This document shows positions 33,834 to 41,360 of a stretch of 64,000 nt of DNA, piece after piece. The DNA is from an uncultured Lachnospiraceae bacterium (lineage in GTDB: Bacteria; Bacillota; Clostridia; Lachnospirales; Lachnospiraceae). Below the pieces are notes generated by a model. It was not told the DNA's origin and did not search any database. It was given only the letters and a program-made list of their open reading frames with translations. A program made the position numbers and the translations under genes. Location: NCBI GenBank assembly GCA_937920345.1, contig CALGVA010000067.1, positions 62,001 through 126,000 of the forward strand, written 5' to 3'. Positions within the stretch are counted from its first letter, which is position 1. Every line of letters starts with the position of its first letter.

Positions 33834-34085
33834 CTAAATAAGCCTCTGATTTGAAGCGTTATCAATCGCTTTCAAAACAGGGTGCCACGGTCTTGTTCCT
33901 CTAAGCCGCTTTATCAACTTATCCGGTCTTATGCTAGTATCGTTCATTCTGAGTCTTCCGCTCTCTTCTTCGTCGATTTCTCTGTCGTGAAAACCATCTG
34001 TTACCTTTGTAACATTATGCTGTTTGAATACAATCACTTCTTTGCCTTTAACCTTTGCAAAGCCAATAAACTCTGCTTCCCTCAT
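33834..34085 (-). CDS. Hypothetical protein (83 aa)
   Basis: MREAEFIGFAKVKGKEVIVFKQHNVTKV... Basic, soluble, beta-rich N-terminus. AAGGAG precedes the ATG. No family recognised. Confidence 0.6.
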   Translation of the reverse strand: MREAEFIGFAKVKGKEVIVFKQHNVTKVTDGFHDREIDEEESGRLRMNDTSIRPDKLIKRLRGTRPWHPVLKAIDNASNQRLI

Positions 34086-34141
34086 TTCTTCTTACTCCTT
34101 TTCTTTTCAAGTTACTCCATTATGCCCTTGCAAGTCCTCCA

Positions 34142-34324
34142 TCATGCTATCCGCTCCCGATGCTTCTCAAGTTTTACTTCGTACCTTCCATACGAATTTT
34201 CACTATATTCGCTGAGACTACGTTTTGCATCCGCTCTGGTATATTCGCTGTTCTCGCACTCCCAACCATATCCCCAATTCGTCATGATATCCCAACGATC
34301 ACGTGTCTTTCTTTGATATGCCAT
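34142..34324 (-). CDS. Hypothetical protein (60 aa)
   Basis: MAYQRKTRDRWDIMTNWGYGWE... A short charged protein with many aromatic and Arg/Glu residues. It follows the 56-residue gene by 3 bases. Function unknown. Confidence 0.6.
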   Translation of the reverse strand: MAYQRKTRDRWDIMTNWGYGWECENSEYTRADAKRSLSEYSENSYGRYEVKLEKHRERIA

Positions 34325-34327
34325 ACG

Positions 34328-34498
34328 TCAATCTTCCTCATAGTCTTCGTAATCTATACCTAACTTCTCACAGATACTTTCATAATCTGAACCATTCTCA
34401 TACATATTCTTTACTGCAAACCCGAATATCGTTCCATCCCACATACTGATCTGGCGTTCAATTTCTTCATTAAGTCTATGGTTACTTCTCTCCGACAT
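34328..34498 (-). CDS. Hypothetical acidic protein (56 aa)
   Basis: ATG at 34498 opens MSERSNHRLNEEIERQISMW and continues to an acidic tail (DYEDYEED). AGGAGGG-like site upstream. The next gene begins 3 bases later, so this is an operon member. Function unknown. Confidence 0.65.
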   Translation of the reverse strand: MSERSNHRLNEEIERQISMWDGTIFGFAVKNMYENGSDYESICEKLGIDYEDYEED

Positions 34499-34562
34499 CT
34501 TCTGTACCCTCCTTCAAACCATACTTATAACTGCCTCAAGATCATATAGAGTTCCATTCGTC

Positions 34563-35327
34563 TTAAATTTCCCTCTTTACGATGCAATAGTCATTGTCTA
34601 CCAAACCATTCATTTCCTGTATCTTTTCATGTCGCTCTTCTACGATAAAATGACCACATTTTTTAATACTGGTGCGATCATCTTTGGACAAATAGCCACC
34701 GTGGTATCCGCCAATCTTAATGTTGCTCCCTATCGGAATTGTCATTACACTTTCAATAATTTCACTGGAAACGCCAGCATCTGCAAGCATCTTCCTGATA
34801 TCATCAGCAGTATGCTCTGTGCGTTCATCGTGCCACTGCAACCCTCTTGACCTGTAAAGCGGAATCCAGTGTGCCTCATAAAAATCATATCCAGCCCCGT
34901 CAATACCAAGATAAATGCCATAATCATCATGCTCATAAATCCTAAATCCGCAGTCAGCCACTTTTTGTAAATTCTCACGAATAAAATACTCGTCTGTGTT
35001 GTCTTTCGGCTGAAAGAGTATGTACCATGCAGGAAACCATTCTCTTCCTTCAACTTCAACTCTACCCTTGTCTACGACCACTTTATCGCCTGTGCTGGAA
35101 ACTCTAACGACTACCTTTTCATTATCAATCTTTTCGATTTCTCCGTAGCCATCATAAGTTTCGTCTTTCAAGTTCGTTCCATCCCAAAAGCAGACCGAAT
35201 CACCAGCAGTTAGAGGTGTCAGTTCATTCCACACATACTCTTTTCCATTGATAGCATCCTGAATCAATCCCGCTTGAATAAAATCCCATTCTTTTACCCA
35301 TGCCTCTGTTGCTTCTCTTATTGTCAT
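34563..35327 (-). CDS. Hypothetical phage protein (254 aa)
   Basis: Soluble, no membrane segment. The N-terminal module is a helical segment (ATEAWVKEWDFIQAGLIQDAI) followed by a small barrel-like stretch (LTAGDSVCFWDGT...KVVVRVSSTGDKVVVDKG). The C-terminal part (FYEAHWIPLYRSRGLQWHD) is alpha/beta. No family assigned. Confidence 0.65.
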   Translation of the reverse strand: MTIREATEAWVKEWDFIQAGLIQDAINGKEYVWNELTPLTAGDSVCFWDGTNLKDETYDGYGEIEKIDNEKVVVRVSSTGDKVVVDKGRVEVEGREWFPAWYILFQPKDNTDEYFIRENLQKVADCGFRIYEHDDYGIYLGIDGAGYDFYEAHWIPLYRSRGLQWHDERTEHTADDIRKMLADAGVSSEIIESVMTIPIGSNIKIGGYHGGYLSKDDRTSIKKCGHFIVEERHEKIQEMNGLVDNDYCIVKREI

Positions 35328-35332
35328 GTGCT

Positions 35333-35938
35333 TTACGCCGCCTCCTTCATTTCTGCAATAGATTCTCCTATCGCCTGTCTCATTACCATTTTTCCGGCAT
35401 TCATCTTGACATAATGCTTAATATACTTTTTCCGCTCACTTGCTTTTGGACTTTTCAGCGGAGTGATGTTCTTGAGATATTCAGCCTTAATCCATACCTT
35501 ATGCCCATTTTCGTCTTTGCACCCAGCAATCAACTCTGTTCCGTATCCTGTATAGGTTGGACACTCACCAACCCAAAATACATTAAGAATCGTTCCTTTT
35601 GGAATCTTTCTACCACGAACTACTTTTGCTGTTATTCCTGCTTCAATTCTGCACTTTGTTGCAATAACACTCCTGCAAAATTCTCTATATGCTGACTGTT
35701 TGAGTGTTCGAATAATATCTCTTGCAACCTCTGTGCTAACCTCGATTTCTGCTTTCGTTCCAATAAAATCATAGTAATCTGAGCCATAATATCCGATGTC
35801 CACTGTCTTAAATTGGTGCGCTTCAATATCCCACACTTTCGCATATTCACTTATCATTCCGTCAAGCCAGTAGTGATCCCATGTTTCCAGCACAGCACCT
35901 TCATACATCCTCGTGCCATCTTTTTCTATGAGTGCCAT
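35333..35938 (-). CDS. Hypothetical phage protein (201 aa)
   Basis: MALIEKDGTRMYEGAVLETWDHYW... The central KVVRGRKIPKGTILNVFWVGEC is a KOW/SH3-like barrel motif common in phage 'GTILNVFWVG' proteins. The C-terminus is Lys-rich and helical. The gene lies 2 bases after the 70-residue gene. Function unknown. Confidence 0.68.
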   Translation of the reverse strand: MALIEKDGTRMYEGAVLETWDHYWLDGMISEYAKVWDIEAHQFKTVDIGYYGSDYYDFIGTKAEIEVSTEVARDIIRTLKQSAYREFCRSVIATKCRIEAGITAKVVRGRKIPKGTILNVFWVGECPTYTGYGTELIAGCKDENGHKVWIKAEYLKNITPLKSPKASERKKYIKHYVKMNAGKMVMRQAIGESIAEMKEAA

Positions 35939-35940
35939 AT

Positions 35941-36153
35941 CTAAACTACCTCCGATCTGATCTCAACCAATTTGTCAATTCCGGTATAGATACAGTCGCC
36001 AGTGGTGAAAACCAATCCATCCCACCTTACCGATTTTACTGTCTCAACTTTGTTGCCTTTCTCATAGGGAGTATGCCACTCAACTACTACCGTTTCGCCG
36101 TTAGCGAGTCTTCTTTCGATTTCCTCTACATCCTTCATTCTGAATGTCTGCAT
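35941..36153 (-). CDS. Hypothetical protein (70 aa)
   Basis: MQTFRMKDVEEIERRLANGE, then VVVEWHTPYEKGN. ATG at 36153 chosen for AAGGAG upstream. The longer open frame upstream runs through promoter cassette C and is not coding. First gene behind that cassette. Confidence 0.68.
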   Translation of the reverse strand: MQTFRMKDVEEIERRLANGETVVVEWHTPYEKGNKVETVKSVRWDGLVFTTGDCIYTGIDKLVEIRSEVV

Positions 36154-36175
36154 AGCTGCTTCTCCTTCCGTCTTC

Positions 36176-36233
36176 TTACCATTTGGTAATTTATTTTGTA
36201 TCTTCATCTTATCTTTCCGGTCTGGGAAGTCAA
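36176..36233 (-). promoter_or_regulatory. Promoter and operator (cassette C)
   Basis: TTGACT (36228-36233), 16 bases, TAAGAT (36206-36211), palindrome TTACC-N4-GGTAA (36176-36189). Nearly the same 75 bp as the DGR promoter at 28058-28130. Confidence 0.75.
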
Positions 36234-36265
36234 ACGGTTTTTTGTTTTTTTGAAAAAATTTTAAG

Positions 36266-36487
36266 CTACTCTTCCAGTTCAAGAGCATTTCCATCTGAAT
36301 CCACAAATCTCGTATCATATCCGACAATTCTCATATAATTCATGAAATCGTCTGCTTTCATCTGCTGCCTATCGTAATTCAGCTTTGCGCTGATGCACTG
36401 AGGGCTTGTATTGAACTGCTTTGCAAGCTGCCTCTGCGATACCTTTTTTTCTGCCATTGCTTTTCTCAAAATATGCGTTGCTTTCAT
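36266..36487 (-). CDS. XRE-type HTH protein (73 aa)
   Basis: A single helix-turn-helix domain: VSQRQLAKQFNTSPQCISAKL fits the Cro/C1 HTH. It is too short for a classical CI repressor and lacks a LexA-like peptidase. A candidate regulator of the operator cassettes, but inferred only from position; the main lysogeny repressor is expected outside the window. GGAGG precedes the ATG. Confidence 0.8.
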   Translation of the reverse strand: MKATHILRKAMAEKKVSQRQLAKQFNTSPQCISAKLNYDRQQMKADDFMNYMRIVGYDTRFVDSDGNALELEE

Positions 36488-36674
36488 GTCTGTCCTCCCA
36501 ACTAATCATACTAATATCCGGTTTCTTACTTCGTAGGTTGCAAACATCAGCAATCGCCGCTTGCGTAGCATATCTGCCACTCTCCACGTTTTTACTTTTT
36601 CATCTTCTAATCTGGATTCAATTCAGATGTCTACTGTTTTCGTGTGCATTACAGGCATTACCGTTTATATGTAC

Positions 36675-37055
36675 CTAATACTCATACCCAGTGTTCACAA
36701 TACTTCTTCTAATCTTCCCGATCTCCTCCGATCGCAACGTTCTTACCGTCGTCAACGATCGCAGGAACTCGTCCGCATTGTTATGGTGCCAGAATTCCAC
36801 AAACTCCTTCGCCTGCTGCCCCTTATACTCCTCAAGCGGAATCAATATCTGGTAGAAGAATACACGTCCTTGGCGGCAATGTCTTAAATACCCCTTTCTC
36901 ACGAGACGCGCCAGAAATGTCGATACTGTCTGCGGCTTCCATTCCTTATGGTATTTATCATTTACTCTCTGCATAATCTCCATAAGACTCAGCTCTTCGC
37001 CAGCGTCCCATACGGTCTTCATGACTAATTCTTCACATGCTGTCAGTTTTTCCAT
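36675..37055 (-). CDS. BlaI/MecI/CopY-family transcriptional regulator (126 aa)
   Basis: Winged helix with the family pattern: LTACEELVMKTVWDAGEELSL at the start, QTVSTFLARLVRKGYL as recognition helix and wing, then a helical dimerisation tail (EYKGQQAKEFVEFWHH). Members usually repress beta-lactamase or copper genes and are inactivated by a BlaR1 protease; no such partner or resistance gene is here, so it probably controls phage genes. The 187 bases between it and the XRE gene hold only a possible 21-codon ORF. Confidence 0.85.
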   Translation of the reverse strand: MEKLTACEELVMKTVWDAGEELSLMEIMQRVNDKYHKEWKPQTVSTFLARLVRKGYLRHCRQGRVFFYQILIPLEEYKGQQAKEFVEFWHHNNADEFLRSLTTVRTLRSEEIGKIRRSIVNTGYEY

Positions 37056-37374
37056 TGGTATCTCCTTTCAAAAGTTCGGGATTGTCGAAAATGTTGCCGC
37101 CGGATTTTATGATTTCAACAGATTCGCGGATTGCACAATCAAAACAGCCTCTGGCATTTTTACAGTGTCTTCTATCTTTATCCTTAAATTTTTCGCAAAT
37201 ATTATCATCTTCGTTAATCTCTTCCAACCGCTCTACAACCTTATCCACATCATAGACCACAGGCTGTTTACTGATTTCTTTTATTACATCCCGCACAAAC
37301 ATATTTGCTAATGTATCTGACCCTTTCAGTTCTTTAAACCTGTCTATCAATTTATCTGCATCAATCAATCTCAT
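37033..37374 (-). CDS. Conserved phage protein (113 aa), MRLIDADKL type
   Basis: MRLIDADKLIDRFKEL is a common start of short Clostridia phage proteins of unknown role. A Cys cluster (RRHCKNARGCFDC) may bind zinc. The SGGNIFDNPELL tail echoes the YopX-like protein at 28428. Its ATG at 37374 overlaps the end of the previous gene; its end overlaps the BlaI-like start. Confidence 0.7.
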   Translation of the reverse strand: MRLIDADKLIDRFKELKGSDTLANMFVRDVIKEISKQPVVYDVDKVVERLEEINEDDNICEKFKDKDRRHCKNARGCFDCAIRESVEIIKSGGNIFDNPELLKGDTNGKTDSM

Positions 37375-37955
37375 TTTCCCTTGCCTCCTTCCAATCCTTT
37401 CAGTGCTGCTTCGGCTTCTTCTTTGGTTAAAAACCACGTTGCCTTGTAAGATTCTTCGACAGCGCTTGCCATGCCATCACATGTTGATAATAAATATCCG
37501 TATTGTCCTATTTCTATACGACTTACTACCTGCTCATGTACCCGGTTATTTTCTTCATGACCACTTAGGATATTCAGCCTATGATTTACCTCACTTGGTA
37601 TAACATATATTGTATCTCCTATTTTGCAAGGCAACCGGAGCAGCTTCCCTTGTTCCTCTAAGCGCTGATATTCTTTAAGTTTTTCCAGTTCCGCCCATAT
37701 CTGCAACAGTTCCATCCCAGATAAATACTCTTTCTGCAGCTCTGTCAGCTCCTTACATTTTTCTGTGTACAGCCTGTCAACCTCTTTGATCTGCTCAGGA
37801 GAAAGTCCTATATCCTCATATTCTGCAAGGCGGTCAGTCGGGCTGCCGTTCCCCAGATCAGGCAGGCTCCATTGCAGATCACCGCACCTTTCGCATTGAT
37901 ACGGCTGCTTTAAGACTCCGATCCCTTCACTGTTTCTGATTGTTAATCTATTCAT
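37371..37955 (-). CDS. Conserved phage protein (194 aa), MNRLTIRNSEG type
   Basis: The N-terminal zinc-like CERCGD patch precedes the 'TDRLAEYEDIGLSPEQI' helix motif found in many Clostridia phage proteins. A coiled region and a small beta domain (RLPCKIGDTIYVIPSEV) complete it. ATG at 37955 has GGAGAAAG and overlaps the 46-residue gene. Function unknown. Confidence 0.72.
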   Translation of the reverse strand: MNRLTIRNSEGIGVLKQPYQCERCGDLQWSLPDLGNGSPTDRLAEYEDIGLSPEQIKEVDRLYTEKCKELTELQKEYLSGMELLQIWAELEKLKEYQRLEEQGKLLRLPCKIGDTIYVIPSEVNHRLNILSGHEENNRVHEQVVSRIEIGQYGYLLSTCDGMASAVEESYKATWFLTKEEAEAALKGLEGGKGK

Positions 37956-38088
37956 CTTTCTCCTGCTCCTCCTCATAATATTTCTTGGCTTCCTGCACCA
38001 GCTTATGCTTTGCTGCTTCTTCACCGCTGACTTTGCGGGTGTTGCAATATTTTTTAAGATATAAATCATATTTATCCTTTGCTCTCAT
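37948..38088 (-). CDS. Hypothetical small charged protein (46 aa)
   Basis: ATG at 38088, helical, Lys/Glu-rich (MRAKDKYDLYLKKYC...AKKYYEEEQEKDE). It overlaps the next start by 8 bases, which supports translation as an operon member. Function unknown. Confidence 0.62.
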   Translation of the reverse strand: MRAKDKYDLYLKKYCNTRKVSGEEAAKHKLVQEAKKYYEEEQEKDE

Positions 38089-38143
38089 AATTCCTTACCT
38101 TCTCTTCCTCTATATTCCTATTTTTCGAAACCAATCTTATCAA

Positions 38144-38701
38144 CTACCCATAAATTACCTCCCCAAAAATTGCATATTGAATTATCATGTCGCACACTAC
38201 AGCGTCACACTGGCTAACGTCAATATTTTTAAAGCCACCATCACCACCATCAATAATGTCATACGGATGTGGATTTTGCAGATACTTCACGACTCCATCT
38301 ACAAACGACTCTCTTGTCAGCAGATGATTCTTGTCCTCTTCCATGTCGTGCAGCATTAACTGCCCGCCTCTGGCAATTTGTTCACTTGCATATTCTCCCA
38401 GATACTTGCCATCCACTTTTACTTCATCACACCAATAGTTGATGCCACCTTCTAATGCCCCCGCCATGATATCGTCAATATCTTCGTCCGTAATGGAAAT
38501 CTGCAGCTTCACTTCTGCTACTGTGCTCCATTCCTCCGGTTTGTATTCCACTCTTTCAACCGGATCTCCTAATGTTCCTATCCTGCATACTATCGCCAGC
38601 CTTTTACCGTCATTTTCCACAATAAGCAAGTTGTATACTTCATCTCTTTCAATGTCACTCGGTAATTCACTTCCAACAAATCTAACTCTATTTCTCTCCA
38701 T
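38144..38701 (-). CDS. Conserved phage protein (185 aa)
   Basis: The N-terminal module has YNLLIVENDGKRLAIVCRIG. The C-terminal module has ITDEDIDDIMAGALEGGINYWCDEV and later GGQLMLHDMEED...QCDAVVCDMIIQYAIFGEV, a pattern seen in many Firmicutes phage hypothetical proteins. ATG at 38701 was chosen because it follows the HNH gene (end 38688); the upstream in-frame Met lies inside that gene. Function unknown. Confidence 0.68.
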   Translation of the reverse strand: MERNRVRFVGSELPSDIERDEVYNLLIVENDGKRLAIVCRIGTLGDPVERVEYKPEEWSTVAEVKLQISITDEDIDDIMAGALEGGINYWCDEVKVDGKYLGEYASEQIARGGQLMLHDMEEDKNHLLTRESFVDGVVKYLQNPHPYDIIDGGDGGFKNIDVSQCDAVVCDMIIQYAIFGEVIYG

Positions 38702-39143
38702 CGCAATCCTCCAAATAGCTTTTTCCGAACTCCTTCCTGAATTCTTCTCTGTTATGTGTCTCCTCAAATTTTTTCTGTGCCAGCCTCTTCAATCTAAGTG
38801 ATACTTCTCTATTTTTATGGGCTGAATCTGCACCGAGCCTGTGACAAGTACAACCACACAAGTAAACTTTCAATCCATACTCTTCCGACTTCGATCTTTT
38901 GCCGTTACCTTCGAAAATGTGATGTTCTTCCAGCGAATCCATACCGCCCTTATTCCAGCTACCACATAAAAAGCAATATGTCCGATCCGATTGCAGGACA
39001 CTCACTGTAGGCAACTTTCTTTTCGGCTTATACTGATATCTTTTCTTCGCTCTCAGCGGTGTCCTTCTGGCAATTGGCTTTGGCTGTTTCTTCACTGTTT
39101 TATCAGGCTTCGGAAACTTAATTGCATCCATGACTGGTCCCAC
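38688..39143 (-). CDS. HNH-type putative nuclease (151 aa)
   Basis: A basic N-terminus (PIARRTPLRAKKRYQYKPKRK) precedes a Cys/His domain: TYCFLCG, SLEEHHIFEG, LCGCTCHRLG, HKN. This spacing fits phage HNH/Ref-like proteins that bind zinc and cut DNA. The start is GTG at 39143 or ATG at 39131. It may act in recombination or packaging, but HNH packaging partners normally lie next to the terminase, which is 24 kb away here. Confidence 0.7.
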   Translation of the reverse strand: MGPVMDAIKFPKPDKTVKKQPKPIARRTPLRAKKRYQYKPKRKLPTVSVLQSDRTYCFLCGSWNKGGMDSLEEHHIFEGNGKRSKSEEYGLKVYLCGCTCHRLGADSAHKNREVSLRLKRLAQKKFEETHNREEFRKEFGKSYLEDCDGEK

Positions 39144-39216
39144 AATCCTTTCCGTCCTGAAGCATCAACGGAAAGCTCTTGAACTTTTCTTTCAGATCAT
39201 CTATCATTAACTGCAT
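39118..39216 (-). CDS. Hypothetical micro-protein (32 aa)
   Basis: ATG at 39216 with AGGAGG 7 bases upstream codes for MQLMIDDLKEKFKSF and 17 more residues. It overlaps the HNH start, which suggests coupling. Function unknown. Confidence 0.5.
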   Translation of the reverse strand: MQLMIDDLKEKFKSFPLMLQDGKDCGTSHGCN

Positions 39217-39227
39217 TTCTTATCCTC

Positions 39228-39764
39228 CTATGCTAAAATCGAACAATCTACCAAATTGGTGCCATACGCCATGTCCAATACGTCCTGAATACAATCTGCA
39301 ATACAGCTATATTTGTCTCTTAGCGTTTTCTTCAATAACACCCGTCCTTCATCTATTTCTGGCATACTGTTACCAAGTTCATACTGTTCATAGCAGATGT
39401 AATCTACATACTCGTCTTCAATATCGCCAGAAAGTAGGTCTCTTCTGCCTTCCGAAATGCGGATTATTTGCTTCATATCCGAAACAAATACGAATAAATC
39501 TTCGTATCCTTCTGGCTTTTTACCGAAACAACTTTCAGTCCAGATAACCTCTGCCGGAACCATATCTGCATAATACTGTCCGGCTCTTCCCCACTCATCT
39601 TCCGAATAGCAATCACTACAATTCATGCAGTTCGGTGTAATGTCAGGGTGCTTCTCTCTAAATCCTCTTACTGCATCCTCATAGCCGGATGCCACAACGA
39701 TCAAATATGTGTTCTGATAAGGAAACTTCTCCCAGCTCCCAAAGGTGAAATAATACTTCTCCAT
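39228..39764 (-). CDS. Hypothetical acidic phage protein (178 aa)
   Basis: MEKYYFTFGSWEKFPYQNTYL...VVASGYEDAVRGFREKHPD, then a Cys patch (CMNCSDCY) and AEVIWTESCFGKKPEGYEDL. Helical acidic C-terminal half. It resembles other phage proteins that begin 'YYFTFG(S/T)', none with known function. Confidence 0.65.
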   Translation of the reverse strand: MEKYYFTFGSWEKFPYQNTYLIVVASGYEDAVRGFREKHPDITPNCMNCSDCYSEDEWGRAGQYYADMVPAEVIWTESCFGKKPEGYEDLFVFVSDMKQIIRISEGRRDLLSGDIEDEYVDYICYEQYELGNSMPEIDEGRVLLKKTLRDKYSCIADCIQDVLDMAYGTNLVDCSILA

Positions 39765-39767
39765 CTC

Positions 39768-39926
39768 TCAACGCTCCTTTCTGTGCCTTTTGACACGCCA
39801 TTCGAGGTAGACCAGCAAACCAGAGTTCAGCAGGACTACTGCCGCCATACACAGCGATTCGGTCTTTGCCAATGCTATCAAATTTCCTATAAGCGTCAGT
39901 ACTGCTACCCTTTTCAAAACTTTCAC
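39768..39926 (-). CDS. Small membrane protein (52 aa)
   Basis: GTG start at 39926 behind AAAGGAGAG. One or two hydrophobic segments (VAVLTLIGNLIALA and AAVVLLNSGLLVYLEW) and a basic tail (RVKRHRKER). Inner-membrane location expected; role unknown. The gap to the previous gene contains a GGGAGGG/CCCTCCC stem-loop. Confidence 0.6.
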   Translation of the reverse strand: MKVLKRVAVLTLIGNLIALAKTESLCMAAVVLLNSGLLVYLEWRVKRHRKER

Positions 39927-40006
39927 TTGCTTCTCTCCTTTCTTTGTGATAACCTCAAAGGCAGGGAGGGTAAGCCCTCCCGCCAATAAGGACTGTTAGA
40001 CTGGAC

Positions 40007-40156
40007 TCAAAAGAAAATTGATTTAATAGCCGTCAGTATTGCTACAACAATTCCGACTATGGCTAAAATAGTGTTGGTGGCACTTTCACGAATCTGTTTT
40101 CTTAGAAGTTCCTGTTCCAGCAGTTCTTTTTGTTTCCGTCGCTTTTTCTTACCCAA
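40007..40156 (-). CDS. Small membrane protein with TTG start (49 aa)
   Basis: TTG at 40156 behind GGAGGGAG. A basic helix (GKKKRRKQKELLEQELLRKQ) is followed by one hydrophobic segment (ILAIVGIVVAILTAI). First gene after cassette D. Role unknown; size and topology fit small phage membrane effectors. Confidence 0.6.
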   Translation of the reverse strand: MGKKKRRKQKELLEQELLRKQIRESATNTILAIVGIVVAILTAIKSIFF

Positions 40157-40189
40157 ATGGCTCCCTCCTTTCTGTTCCGGCAAGAAAGC

Positions 40190-40248
40190 TTACCGTCTGG
40201 TAATTTTTATCTTGTCATCATCTTATCTTACCATCTGGTAATTGTCAA
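40190..40248 (-). promoter_or_regulatory. Promoter with two operators (cassette D)
   Basis: TTGACA (40243-40248), 17 bases, TAAGAT (40220-40225). One perfect 14-bp palindrome (40228-40241) lies between the -35 and -10 boxes and another (40190-40203) downstream of the start. This is the best evidence that TTACC-N4-GGTAA is a repressor operator. Confidence 0.8.
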
Positions 40249-40340
40249 ATATTTTTTTGTTTTTTTTAAAAATTTGAGGACAGCTTACTCGCCGTCCTCT
40301 TTATCTCTTATTGGATCACGCCGTCAAATTCATCCGCTCT

Positions 40341-40580
40341 TTACCGCTTAATGTATATCATTTGAGGAAATATTACTTTACCGCTCATAACTGATTCAAC
40401 ATCATTATAGGACTGCTCAACCTCGTTCTTGTCCGGTAAAAGTACGTTTTCTTTGATATAATCCCTAAGCTGTTCTATTGCATTGACTGTAAGACCGATA
40501 GCGTTGATATACAACTTTTCACCTTTCTTCATCTCGTGGACTACTTTCCTTAATGCTTTTATGTTATTTGCGTTATACAT
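40341..40580 (-). CDS. Hypothetical protein (79 aa)
   Basis: MYNANNIKALRKVVHEMKKGEKL... A small helical/beta protein; the INAIGLTVNAIEQLRDYIKENV segment is like the core of short phage accessory proteins. AGAAGG upstream of the ATG. Function unknown. Confidence 0.65.
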   Translation of the reverse strand: MYNANNIKALRKVVHEMKKGEKLYINAIGLTVNAIEQLRDYIKENVLLPDKNEVEQSYNDVESVMSGKVIFPQMIYIKR

Positions 40581-40628
40581 ATCTGCCTTCTTTCTCCCGG
40601 CATTCCGCCGTGACTGGTATTGTGTGAT

Positions 40629-40792
40629 CTATTGGATTCTATCTGCTGCTTCATAAATTACCATTTCTCTATCATCTTCATCGAGTTCCTCAAAATGCAG
40701 TCCATACAATTCTTTTGCTATTTGTTCTTCTAGCTCGTTTTGTTTTTTGCCTGCTTTATTACTGTTTGAAGCAAATTTTTGTTGATTTTCAT
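40629..40792 (-). CDS. Small protein probably made by -1 frameshifting (about 54 aa)
   Basis: ATG at 40792 (TGGAG upstream) opens a 20-codon frame. Inside it the heptamer A AAA AAC (40742-40748 on the complement) lies in the correct zero-frame phase. A -1 slip there enters a second frame (QNELEEQIAKELYGLHFEEL...) that runs to the stop at 40629 and looks like a normal acidic helical protein without its own start. Alternatives are a one-base indel (pseudogene) or chance. It lies behind cassette E. Confidence 0.5.
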
Positions 40793-40839
40793 CTTAATTT
40801 TCTCCATCTAAGTGGTTTTGTTTTTTTGATCTTGTCTTA

Positions 40840-40867
40840 ATCTTATCATTCCCGCGTCTGGTGTCAA
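40840..40867 (-). promoter_or_regulatory. Promoter (cassette E, no clear operator)
   Basis: TTGACA (40862-40867), 16 bases, TAAGAT (40840-40845), with the same flanking letters as cassettes A-D but no TTACC-N4-GGTAA palindrome. Confidence 0.62.
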
Positions 40868-41059
40868 ACGTTATTTTGCTATTCCTTCGCATAAATCAAT
40901 ATGTCTCTGAAAGCCTCTGATTTCCCTCTGGATACGTTTTATAGGCTGACTTATGAAGTTATTGAAGAGGTGCTTTAGAATCGACTGTGACTCGATACGT
41001 CAAAAATACAGATTTAATAACAGTCGTTTTTTGTGCATTTTACCCATCTTTTCTTTTGT

Positions 41060-41200
41060 AAACATTTTGTTATCATTTTTGGAAACATTCTGGAAACATT
41101 TTGTTAACCCAGATTAAGATATAGATATAGACTTAGATATAGATATAGATATAGATTAAGACTTAGATAAAGATTTAGGTTTAGGTTTAAATATAAATAA
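41060..41200. repeat. Iteron-like region: AAACATTTTGTTA repeats and a 15-unit hexamer array
   Basis: AAACATTTTGTTA occurs at 41060-41072 and 41094-41106 with a further GGAAACATT between them. From 41111 to 41200, fifteen units follow in strict 6-base phase (mostly AGATAT, AGATTA, AGACTT). Stop codons break every frame I read through the array. The region 40868-41225 otherwise has no convincing gene. Confidence 0.7.
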
Positions 41201-41225
41201 CAATGTCCAAATTCATGTGCCATAC

Positions 41226-41254
41226 TTGAATTTTCTGGAGGCTTGTGGTATATT
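41226..41254 (+). promoter_or_regulatory. Promoter of the antitoxin RNA
   Basis: TTGAAT (41226-41231), 17 bases, TATATT (41249-41254). Points toward the toxin gene (convergent). Confidence 0.7.
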
Positions 41255-41260
41255 AAGCAT

Positions 41261-41360
41261 AAGAAAAGCACCCACTCCAAGGGTGGATGCCTCTCGATCA
41301 GGGTTAAATGTCCTTACGGACACCGCCTAGCCTGTTGGCAGACAGGTTAGGCATTTTTAT
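41261..41360 (+). ncRNA. Antitoxin RNA of a type I toxin-antitoxin locus
   Basis: A predicted transcript of about 100 bases from the promoter at 41226-41254 to the hairpin GCCTAGCCTGT...ACAGGTTAGGC (41325-41352) followed by ATTTTT. Its first 40 bases resemble the 5' end of the opposing toxin mRNA in the same sense (GAAAAGCACCCA, then GCCTCTCGAT versus GCCTCCCGAT), and ATCAGGGTT can pair with ACCCTGA of the toxin leader. The shared terminator region is fully complementary. This is the layout of the Fst/RNAI-RNAII group. A second small hairpin is TGTCCTTACGGACA. Confidence 0.7.

Noticed and set aside
41111..41200. Hexamer array as a coding repeat (alternating Arg/Tyr or Asp/Ile)
   Set aside because: Stop codons break every frame I read and no start lies upstream.
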